Part shown: positions 17,649 to 24,840 of the stretch, piece by piece | Position numbering within the stretch: position 1 is the first letter of the stretch | Layout: every line of letters starts with the position of its first letter | DNA from: CAZCFB01 sp964511535 | Lineage (GTDB): Bacteria; Myxococcota_A; Polyangia; GCA-2747355; CAZCFB01 | Length of the DNA stretch: 53,441 nucleotides | Assembly (NCBI GenBank): GCA_964511535.1 | Contig: CAZEFW010000048.1 | Coordinates: forward strand, 1 to 53,441 | Reading direction: 5' to 3' | The notes under the pieces: model-generated | What the model was told of the DNA's origin: nothing | The model's database searches: none | What the model saw: the letters and a program-made list of their open reading frames with translations, nothing else | Program-made: the position numbers and the translations under genes

Positions 17649-18314
17649 TTGTCCCCCCATTCGAGGTCGAAGCTCGTCGCCTTCGACGTTGACGGCACCC
17701 TGGTGGAGAGCGCGGACGGCCGGGTGGTGTGGCAGCTGCTCAACGCGCGCTTCGGCGGCCCCCCCGAGGAGAACCGGCGTCGCTACGAGGCGTTCATGTC
17801 GGGGGAGATCAGCTACCCGGAGTGGGTGGATCTGGACGTGGGCTCCTGGCAGGCGGCGGGCGCCACGCGCGACGAGCTGGCCGCGGAGATCCGCGCCGGG
17901 CTTTACCCTGCCGCCGGCGCGCTGGAGACGGTCTCCGAGCTGAGCCGGCGGGGCTACCGGCTGGCGGTGATCAGCGGCACAATCGACCTGACCCTGGAGC
18001 TGCTGCTGCCGGATCACCCCTTCGAGCGGGTGTTCACCAACAAGATCTGGTTCGACGACGCGGGCCGCATCGCCCGCTGGGAGGCGACGCCCTACGACAA
18101 CCAGGGCAAGGCCCTCGCCCTGGAGCGCATCGCCGGGGAGCTCGGGGTCGACCTGGCCGAGACGGTCTTCGTGGGGGACAACGTCAATGACCTGGGCGTC
18201 ATGGCGCGGGCCGGCGTGGCCGTGGCGTTCAACCCGAAGGCGCCCGAGGTGGAGCAGGCCGCACGCCACGTGGTGCGCCGCGACCTGCGGGGGGTGCTCG
18301 ACCTGCTGCAATAG
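17649..18314 (+). CDS. HAD-superfamily phosphatase (SerB-like)
   Basis: 221 aa from a TTG at 17649; no better start or strong ribosome-binding site is visible, so the start is provisional. HAD motifs are intact: motif I D-V-D-G-T, motif II S-G-T, a Lys before motif IV, and motif IV G-D-N-V-N-D. The helical cap between motifs I and II is the type seen in phosphoserine phosphatase-like enzymes. It should hydrolyse a small phosphorylated metabolite in the cytosol; the substrate cannot be assigned. It lies 8 nt after a lipoprotein gene and upstream of an FGGY kinase gene. Confidence 0.8.
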   Translation: MSPHSRSKLVAFDVDGTLVESADGRVVWQLLNARFGGPPEENRRRYEAFMSGEISYPEWVDLDVGSWQAAGATRDELAAEIRAGLYPAAGALETVSELSRRGYRLAVISGTIDLTLELLLPDHPFERVFTNKIWFDDAGRIARWEATPYDNQGKALALERIAGELGVDLAETVFVGDNVNDLGVMARAGVAVAFNPKAPEVEQAARHVVRRDLRGVLDLLQ

Positions 18315-18391
18315 CGGCACCTGCTGGGGTACTATTGCGTCTCGGCGCACATCTGAGCCGAGGGACATTTCGTCACAAGGGAGGCGATGAC

Positions 18392-19954
18392 ATGGCGACA
18401 GGCGACCACCTGCTGGCCATCGACGTGGGCACCCAGTCCATCCGCGCGCTGCTCTTCACGCCGCGCGGCGAGCTGTTGGCCAAGAACCAGGTCCAGATCG
18501 AGCCGTACGTCTCCCCGGAACCCGGGTGGGCGGAGCAGGACCCGGGCTACTACTGGGACAACCTGTGCGCCGCGTGCCAGGGGCTATGGCAGGACGCGCC
18601 GGTGGGACCGGACGCGGTGGCCGGCGTGTCGCTCACCTGCCAGCGGGCCACCATGATCAACCTCGACGCCGACGGCGAGCCGCTGCGCCCGGCAATGGTG
18701 TGGCTCGACCAGCGCCGGGCCGAGGGCATGCCGGCGGTGGGCGGGCTGTGGGGCGCCGCGCTGAAGCTGGCCGGCGCGTCGGAGACGGTGGCCTACTTCC
18801 AGGCCGAGGCCGAGGCCAACTGGATCAAGACCAACCAGCCCGAGGTTTGGAGCAAGACCCGCCGCTACCTGTTCCTGTCGGGCTACCTGACCCACCGGCT
18901 CACCGGCCGCTTCGTGGACTCGGTGGGGTGCCAGGTGGGGTACGTGCCGTTCGACTACAAGCGGCTGGACTGGGCCCGCTCGTCGGACTGGAAGTGGAGC
19001 GCGCTGCCGATCCCGCGCGACTGGCTGCCGGAGCTGGTGCCGCCGGCCGAGCCCCTGGGGGAGCTGACCGGCGAGGCCGCGGGGGCCACGGGCCTGCCCG
19101 CCGGCCTGCCGGTCATCGCCGCGGCCGCGGACAAGGCGTGTGAGGTGCTCGGCTCGGGCTGCCTGGAGCCGAACCTGGCCGCGCTCTCCTTCGGCACCAC
19201 GGCCACGGTCAACGTTACCAGCCGCAAGTACGTGGAGCCGGTGCCGCTGGTGCCGCCCTACCCCAGCGCGGTGCCCGGGGCCTACAGCCTGGAGCGCCAG
19301 ATCTACCGCGGCTTCTGGATGGTGCGCTGGTTCCTCGAGGAGCTGGGCGCCGAGGAGCGGCGGCTTGGCGAGGCCGAGGGCCGCGCGCCCGAGGAGATGC
19401 TGGAGCGCCTGCTGGAGCAGACCCCGCCCGGCTCCATGGGGCTGGTGCTCCAGCCCTACTGGTCGCCGGGGATCAAGCGGCCGGGGCCCGAGGCCAAGGG
19501 GTGCATGATCGGCTTCGGCGATGTGCACAAGCGGGCCCACATCTACCGCGCCATCCTCGAGGGGCTGGGCTACGCCCTGCGCGAGGGGCTTGAGCTCACC
19601 GAGCGGCGCATGAAGACGCCCGTTAACGAGCTGCGGGTGGCCGGCGGCGGATCCCAGTCCGACGCGGCCATGCAGGTCACCGCCGACCTGTTCGGCCTGC
19701 CCGCATCCAGGCCACACCTGTACGAGGCATCAGGGCTCGGCGCGGCCATGGACGCGGCGGTGGGGCTCGGCCTGCACCCGGACTTCGAGGCCGCGGTGGC
19801 CGAGATGACCCGGGTGGGCCAGACCTTCGAGCCGCGGCCCGAGCCGCAGGAGCTGTACGAGGCGCTCTACAGGCGGGTTTACCTGAAGATCTACGACCGG
19901 CTGCAGCCGCTGTACGAGGAGATAAGGGATATCACAGGGTACCCCGCGCGGTGA
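18392..19954 (+). CDS. FGGY-family carbohydrate kinase
   Basis: 520 aa; ATG at 18392 with GGAGG 7 nt upstream. The N-terminus LAIDVGTQSIRALLF is the FGGY phosphate-1 motif, WAEQDPGYYW is the usual substrate-side segment, and SFGTTATVN and VAGGGSQSDAAMQ are the conserved C-terminal nucleotide/sugar motifs. Length fits xylulokinase/glycerol kinase relatives. It phosphorylates a sugar or polyol with ATP; the specific substrate is not determinable. No transporter or sugar isomerase is adjacent, so catabolic context is lacking. Confidence 0.85.
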   Translation: MATGDHLLAIDVGTQSIRALLFTPRGELLAKNQVQIEPYVSPEPGWAEQDPGYYWDNLCAACQGLWQDAPVGPDAVAGVSLTCQRATMINLDADGEPLRPAMVWLDQRRAEGMPAVGGLWGAALKLAGASETVAYFQAEAEANWIKTNQPEVWSKTRRYLFLSGYLTHRLTGRFVDSVGCQVGYVPFDYKRLDWARSSDWKWSALPIPRDWLPELVPPAEPLGELTGEAAGATGLPAGLPVIAAAADKACEVLGSGCLEPNLAALSFGTTATVNVTSRKYVEPVPLVPPYPSAVPGAYSLERQIYRGFWMVRWFLEELGAEERRLGEAEGRAPEEMLERLLEQTPPGSMGLVLQPYWSPGIKRPGPEAKGCMIGFGDVHKRAHIYRAILEGLGYALREGLELTERRMKTPVNELRVAGGGSQSDAAMQVTADLFGLPASRPHLYEASGLGAAMDAAVGLGLHPDFEAAVAEMTRVGQTFEPRPEPQELYEALYRRVYLKIYDRLQPLYEEIRDITGYPAR

Positions 19955-19960
19955 GCCGAG

Positions 19961-20428
19961 ATGCTCTTCCTCGAGTCCATAGCCCGGCCGCTGCTGCTGC
20001 TGCACATGCTCACCGGCGTGGCCGCGGCGGCCGTGGCGATCCACCTGATGGTGCGCCTGGCGCGGACGCTGAAGCGCGGCAAGCGGGCGCGCCGGTCCGA
20101 GGCCCTACACGGGCGCCTGCTGCTCTGGATCTACGGCGCCTGCTTCACCCTGGGCGCGCTGGTCTACCCCACCTTCAGGGTGCGGGTGCGGCACGAGTAT
20201 TTCGATACCTCGTTGCCCCTGGCCACGGGCTTCTTCGAGATCAAGGAGCACCTGGCGGCCCTGGGCCTGGTGGCGGCGGTGGCCGCATGGCGGCTGACCC
20301 GGGCCGACGGTGAGCAGGACCCGGGCGCGGCCCCGGGCGCTTGCATTGCGTTCACCTCGGTGTCGCTGGCGGCCCTGGTGCTGAACATCGTCATCGGCTT
20401 CTACCTGACCCTGCTGAGGTCCATCTGA
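19961..20428 (+). CDS. Four-helix membrane protein
   Basis: 155 aa, ATG at 19961, 6 nt after the kinase stop. Hydrophobic segments near residues 7-30, 52-70, 85-108 and 128-152 predict four membrane helices. A basic loop (LKRGKRARRSEALH) follows the first. It has no recognised motif. It forms a tight pair with the next small membrane protein. Confidence 0.65.
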   Translation: MLFLESIARPLLLLHMLTGVAAAAVAIHLMVRLARTLKRGKRARRSEALHGRLLLWIYGACFTLGALVYPTFRVRVRHEYFDTSLPLATGFFEIKEHLAALGLVAAVAAWRLTRADGEQDPGAAPGACIAFTSVSLAALVLNIVIGFYLTLLRSI

Positions 20429-20429
20429 C

Positions 20430-20753
20430 ATGCCGCGCACCGTCCTCGCCCTGAGCCTCGCCGCCCTGGTCTTCTCCGTGGTCTACGGCTTTTCGCCGCC
20501 GGCGCCGCGCTACTACCCCATGGAGCGCACCTGGAGTATGGAGAAGATCCAGGGTTCGCCGTCCATGGGCTGGTACGGTCGCTGCGCCTGGAGCTTCGGC
20601 GCGGCGCTGACGGCGTACTTCGCGGTACGGGCAGCCACGCGCCGGCGCAGCCCCGGGCCGCGGCTGGCGCGCGCATCGCTGGTGGCCGCCATGGTGTCGC
20701 TGGTGCTGCTGGCGGTGTACATGGTGCATCACGAGCTGTCGAAGTGGGGGTGA
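20430..20753 (+). CDS. Small two- to three-helix membrane protein
   Basis: 107 aa. ATG at 20430 lies 1 nt after the preceding stop, indicating translational coupling. An N-terminal helix (VLALSLAALVFSVVYGF) is followed by a short YYPMERTW region, then a second helix around 50-65 and a C-terminal helix around 82-98. Function unknown; likely works with the preceding 155-aa membrane protein. Confidence 0.6.
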   Translation: MPRTVLALSLAALVFSVVYGFSPPAPRYYPMERTWSMEKIQGSPSMGWYGRCAWSFGAALTAYFAVRAATRRRSPGPRLARASLVAAMVSLVLLAVYMVHHELSKWG

Positions 20754-20766
20754 GCGGCGGCGGGGG

Positions 20767-20783
20767 CGGCGGCTTCGCCGCCG
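20767..20783. repeat. Hairpin
   Basis: CGGCGGC-ttc-GCCGCCG is a 7-bp stem with a 3-nt loop, without a T-tract. It is placed 13 nt after a stop codon and directly before an octamer tandem array. It could contribute to transcript 3'-end formation. Confidence 0.4.
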
Positions 20784-20822
20784 AATGACAAAATGACAAA
20801 ACGACGCAATGACAGAATGACG
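20783..20822. repeat. Octamer tandem array (orientation 2)
   Basis: Five 8-nt units: GAATGACA, AAATGACA, AAACGACG, CAATGACA, GAATGACG. It is the same family as the array at 12791-12830, on the opposite strand, and as 31161-31208. Confidence 0.6.
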
Positions 20823-20844
20823 GCGCGGCCCGGCTGATTGGCTC

Positions 20845-22665
20845 ATGGGTAAGCGGGACAGACGCCGGCGGCGACAGAGGAAGCGGGGCGGCCGGGCGAG
20901 CGCGGACAAGACGGCGCGGCGCGCTTACGTGCCGCCGGCGTGGACCCCCACTCTCCTGGTGACGCCCGGCGGCCTCGCGGTGTTGGAGTACGACGTGGAG
21001 AGCTGCATGGGGGACACCGACCACTGGCTCCATGTGCACCGCAACCAGGACGGGGCGAAGGGGGCGCGGCTGCTCGGGCTCTCCGATCCGCACCGGCACG
21101 CCATCGCCTTTTCGGACGACGGGCTGAAGCTGTTCCAGCAACGCAGCGGCGGGGTCCGGCCGCGCTACGATGTCTACAGCCTGGAGACCGGCGAGCGGCT
21201 GAAAGGACACCCGCCGCCGGTGCAGGGCGAGGCGCTGGTCTCGCTGCTGGAGTGGCAGGAGCAAAGCCAGGTGGAGCTGATCCGCCCCCGCGACGAGGCG
21301 CGCTTCGAGCCCATGGACCCGGTCATGGCCCGGGTGCAGGCGCTGTCGCCGGCCGAGCGGCTGGACCAGGTGCGGCGGCTGGCAGGGGGCGCGCCCGGGG
21401 CCACGGCGTGGCAGATGCTGCTGGAGGTGCTGGGCGCCTGGCAGGGCGAGGGGTTGGACCGGGGGCTGGACCTGGCCGGCGAGCTGCTGGAGGCGTGGCC
21501 GGACGGGCTGCGCGCCGCGGCGGATCTCACCTGCGGCCAGGCTCACCCGGGGTGGCGTCTGGTGCGCAGCCCGGCCGCGCGCCCGCTGCGGTTCAAGGAG
21601 GCCGCCCTGGCCGGCTGCCCTCCCGGGGTTTTGCTGGAGCAGCTGCGGTGGGAAGCGCCGCCCCGGCTGTCGGTGCATGGCTGGCCTCACGGCGACGAGA
21701 CCCTGGCGGCGCTGCTGCGGGCGCCGGCGCTGCGCGAGATCTCAGAGCTGTGGCTGGAGGACTGCCCGGTGGGCCCGGCCGCGCGGGACGCGCTGGCTGG
21801 TTCGCCGCAGCTGGCGAGTGTGCGTACCATGGCGCTGCGTCGCTGCCGTGTGGACGACGCCGCGGTGGCGGCGCTGGCCCGAAGCCGCATCCTGCGCCGC
21901 CTGAAGGTTCTGCTGATGGTGGAGAACCAGGTGGGCGACGCCGGAGTCGAGGCGCTGGCCCGGGGTGAGCTGCTGGGACGGCTGACCACCCTCGACCTGG
22001 ATGACAACGCCATCGGTCCACGGGGGGTGGCCGCCCTGGCCGCTGCGCCGGACCTGGTCCGGCTGGGGGACCTGCGCCTGCGCGGCGCTTCCATGGATGA
22101 GGCGGCCATGGCCGCCCTGGCGCGGGCGCTGTACCACCTGAGGGTGCTCGGGATCGACGTGCTCGCGCCCTGGACCCGGCGGGTGGCCACCTCCTTCGAT
22201 CTGACCCGGCAATGGACCGAGCTGCACCGGGCGGCGCAGGAGCAGCGCTGCCTGGAGGCGAGGCAGACCGCGCCCGAGCAGCTGAAGCTGCGGGTGCTGG
22301 CTCACAGCGACAACCACCTCGACGACACCGGCAACTTCAACCGGGTGGCCCTCACCTGCGAGGTGCTGGAGGCGCGGCGCTCCGCCACCGGGCTGGAGCC
22401 GGGCCGGGTTGTGGAGGTGGCCGCGGCCAGGCACCCGGGGACCAACCTGCCCGACATCCCGGCCAACAACCAGCGCTCCGAGGCCTGGCTGGCCTGGGCC
22501 GAGTGTCCTGCCGAGGACTGGCGATGCCACGCCGGACGGTTGGCCCACCTGCGCCAGCGGAAGCAGCCCTGCTACGTCGACAGCCCCCGGCCCGACACCC
22601 AGGGCTTCTACATCTTCGCGGCCGGCGAGCTGAGCTTCGAGCCGGGCGGGTTCGGGCCCGTGTGA
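20845..22665 (+). CDS. Leucine-rich repeat protein, cytoplasmic
   Basis: 606 aa; ATG at 20845. The first ~30 residues are strongly basic (RRRRRQRKRGGR). A middle region of ~200 residues is followed by about five leucine-rich repeats of the ribonuclease-inhibitor type: LREISELWLEDCPVG, VRTMALRRCRVDD, LKVLLMVENQVGD, LTTLDLDDNAIGP and LGDLRLRGASMDE. The C-terminal ~150 residues form a separate domain with several Trp and Cys. No signal peptide or enzyme motif is seen. A protein-protein interaction role is inferred; the stretch could mediate binding of a ligand or partner. It resembles the LRR proteins common in Myxococcota. Confidence 0.65.
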   Translation: MGKRDRRRRRQRKRGGRASADKTARRAYVPPAWTPTLLVTPGGLAVLEYDVESCMGDTDHWLHVHRNQDGAKGARLLGLSDPHRHAIAFSDDGLKLFQQRSGGVRPRYDVYSLETGERLKGHPPPVQGEALVSLLEWQEQSQVELIRPRDEARFEPMDPVMARVQALSPAERLDQVRRLAGGAPGATAWQMLLEVLGAWQGEGLDRGLDLAGELLEAWPDGLRAAADLTCGQAHPGWRLVRSPAARPLRFKEAALAGCPPGVLLEQLRWEAPPRLSVHGWPHGDETLAALLRAPALREISELWLEDCPVGPAARDALAGSPQLASVRTMALRRCRVDDAAVAALARSRILRRLKVLLMVENQVGDAGVEALARGELLGRLTTLDLDDNAIGPRGVAALAAAPDLVRLGDLRLRGASMDEAAMAALARALYHLRVLGIDVLAPWTRRVATSFDLTRQWTELHRAAQEQRCLEARQTAPEQLKLRVLAHSDNHLDDTGNFNRVALTCEVLEARRSATGLEPGRVVEVAAARHPGTNLPDIPANNQRSEAWLAWAECPAEDWRCHAGRLAHLRQRKQPCYVDSPRPDTQGFYIFAAGELSFEPGGFGPV

Positions 22666-22753
22666 CGCAGCGGGGACACCATGGGAATGAGACCAGATTA
22701 GATGTTACGGTGCTCCCGAGTATCTGGATGAACAACGACCAAAGGACTTCATC

Positions 22754-23701
22754 GTGACCGCCTTTCACCTCCGAGCAACGCTACTGCTACTTGCCGCCTG
22801 CTGCACCACCGCAGCCTGCCGCCCCCGCCGGCCGCCAGTCCTGTATCAGAACATGATCGCGGAGGTGTCGTTGAGCGGCGCGGGCACCGTGGCCGTAGCC
22901 ACACAGGACCGGCGGGATTACATCAAATCGGGCGAGACCGATCCTGCCTACGACGGCCAGGGCCGAAACAACTGGGGCGTGCCAGAGCACCAGTTCACCG
23001 AGGGCAAGCTCCCCCTGGCCGGCGAGATGAACAAGGCCCTGGCCAGGACTCTCCAGCGCGGGGGCTTCAGGCCGGTGCAGGTGGCCACGACCCCGCACAC
23101 CAACGAAAAAGCGCTGACCGCCTCGCTGCTGGCCAGCAGGCCGGCGCGCGCGGTGATCCTGACCATCTCCAAGTATATGTGGGACAGAGTCCACCCCGTG
23201 GAACTGAGCCATGGATACCGTATCGAGTGCGACCTGACGCTCTCCGTGCTCGACGGCCAGGGCGCGAAGATCGCGTCGGCGCGCGTCACCGACGCCGCAA
23301 AGCTGTCGGTGATCTGGGTGGAGACCCGGGAAGGGGCCAGGCATTTCTTTCGCAGCAAGCTGACATACCTGCTCAACGACGCGGAGATCGCGGCGGCGCT
23401 CAGCGGCAAAACGCCAACGCCGCCCGCTGCGGCGTCGCCCGCAGCCGCGCCCGCGGCGGCGGATCCAGCCGCCCAAGCGCCGCCTCTTCCTGGCGCTGCT
23501 CCGGCCCCGGCCCCCGCCGCCGCGGAGCCAGCCGGCGAGCCGCCGCCCCTTCCGGCCGCGACCACCACCCCCGCCCCCGCCGATGCAAAGAAGCCCTCGC
23601 TGGAGCAACGCTTGACACAGCTCGACAGGCTCTACAAGAAGGGCCTGATCTCCCGCAAGGAGTACAAGAAGAAGAAGAAGGAGCTGCTGGACAGCCTGTA
23701 G
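22754..23701 (+). CDS. Lipoprotein with C-terminal SHOCT-like domain
   Basis: 315 aa from GTG at 22754, with AAAGGA 7 nt upstream. The signal segment ends in a lipobox-like T-T-A-A-C. Residues ~30-215 form a beta-rich domain (AVILTISKYMW...; DLTLSVLD...) resembling outer-membrane-associated lipoproteins. An Ala/Pro-rich linker (~220-275) leads to the C-terminal helical hairpin LDRLYKKGLISRKEYKKKKK, the SHOCT pattern (short C-terminal oligomerisation domain). Function is unknown; envelope anchoring and self-association are inferred. Confidence 0.7.
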   Translation: MTAFHLRATLLLLAACCTTAACRPRRPPVLYQNMIAEVSLSGAGTVAVATQDRRDYIKSGETDPAYDGQGRNNWGVPEHQFTEGKLPLAGEMNKALARTLQRGGFRPVQVATTPHTNEKALTASLLASRPARAVILTISKYMWDRVHPVELSHGYRIECDLTLSVLDGQGAKIASARVTDAAKLSVIWVETREGARHFFRSKLTYLLNDAEIAAALSGKTPTPPAAASPAAAPAAADPAAQAPPLPGAAPAPAPAAAEPAGEPPPLPAATTTPAPADAKKPSLEQRLTQLDRLYKKGLISRKEYKKKKKELLDSL

Positions 23702-23765
23702 GGACGGCGCCATCGAGGCCCCCGACACCTGCCCGGTGGTGCCCTCGCTCAATGAAGGGAAGTGA

Positions 23766-24791
23766 ATGATGGTCCATGTTCGGATGGTCGCGACGGTCGC
23801 CCTGGTCCTGGTTTCCCTGGCGGGCCCTGCCCACGCGGGCAAGCTGGGCCGGCTGAAGCCGGCCGCCAAGCCGACGCCGCTGCTCGGCGGGCGGCTGTCG
23901 ATCAAGGTCCCTGCGGCCGCCCGGATCCAGGCCCGCCAGCGCAGCATCATGGCCGCGCCGGAGTCCGCGGCGTCGGAGACGCGCGTCGTCCTCGACGCGG
24001 GCAAGGAGCGGCTGGTGATTATGACCAACGAGCTGTTCGCGCTGAGCGGCCCTGACTTCGGGCCCCGCGCGGGCAAGCACCTCAGGGAGCGCGTGGTGGG
24101 CCCGGCAGCCGGGGCGGCGAAGGTCCGGCGGCTGAAGCAGGGGAAAGGCAAGCTCTCCGTTTTCGCCCTGACCCCGGCAAAGCATGATCTGAAGCGGCAG
24201 GCGATCCTCGTGCTGGCCGGGCTGGCCGCGCACCCGGACGGCACGGTCCAGCAGCTGGCCTTCTTCGTCAACCCGGCAGGGGCGCGGGACCTCGCGGGCG
24301 TCACCAGATTGTGCCAGGCGATGCTCAAGACCCTGCGCCCGGGCAAGCGCACGCTGAAGCGGTCTGGCGGGGCGCGGTCCCTGCGCGCGGCGGGCGCCTC
24401 CCTGGCCATGGTCGTGCCTGAAGATCATGTCCTCATCAGCCAGCGCGGCCCGGACTTCATGGTCCACCGGCTGGCCCCCCTGGTCCCCCTGGGATCGCCC
24501 GGCGGCAGGATCGGCGTGTATGTGGGCGGCCACCCCGGGCTGCAGTATCGGCAGCGCGAGAACCGCTCCATGGGCAAGTGGAAGGCGAGCGTGAAGAAGG
24601 TCAAGCGGACGCTGCTTGGGAAGCCGGTTCAGTGGCACCACTGGAGCCACCGAGGCTGGCACACAGCCGAGGCCCTGGCGCCGCTAACCAGGCGGGACAG
24701 GGTGCATGTCTTCGTCGGCGGGCCGAGCGAGGCCGCGGTCGGCAAGCTGTTGAAGACTGCGCAGACCCTCCGGAAGGCAGCGCGGCGCTAG
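23766..24791 (+). CDS. Exported protein, function unknown
   Basis: 341 aa; ATG at 23766 (or 23769) after GGAAG. A typical signal peptide (VATVALVLVSLAGPAHAG) predicts export. The mature protein is Lys/Arg/Ala-rich, with two similar halves each containing a long beta segment (RLVIMTNELFALSG; HVLISQRGPDFMVHR) followed by an R/K-rich helix. A WHHW segment near residue 280 could bind a metal or ligand. No family is recognised. It lies between the SHOCT lipoprotein and the glycyl radical enzyme genes, with 64- and 49-bp gaps. Confidence 0.6.
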   Translation: MMVHVRMVATVALVLVSLAGPAHAGKLGRLKPAAKPTPLLGGRLSIKVPAAARIQARQRSIMAAPESAASETRVVLDAGKERLVIMTNELFALSGPDFGPRAGKHLRERVVGPAAGAAKVRRLKQGKGKLSVFALTPAKHDLKRQAILVLAGLAAHPDGTVQQLAFFVNPAGARDLAGVTRLCQAMLKTLRPGKRTLKRSGGARSLRAAGASLAMVVPEDHVLISQRGPDFMVHRLAPLVPLGSPGGRIGVYVGGHPGLQYRQRENRSMGKWKASVKKVKRTLLGKPVQWHHWSHRGWHTAEALAPLTRRDRVHVFVGGPSEAAVGKLLKTAQTLRKAARR

Positions 24792-24840
24792 CACCGACTC
24801 CCGCCTGCCTCCCCTGCCCCGGGATGCTACCCTGATACCC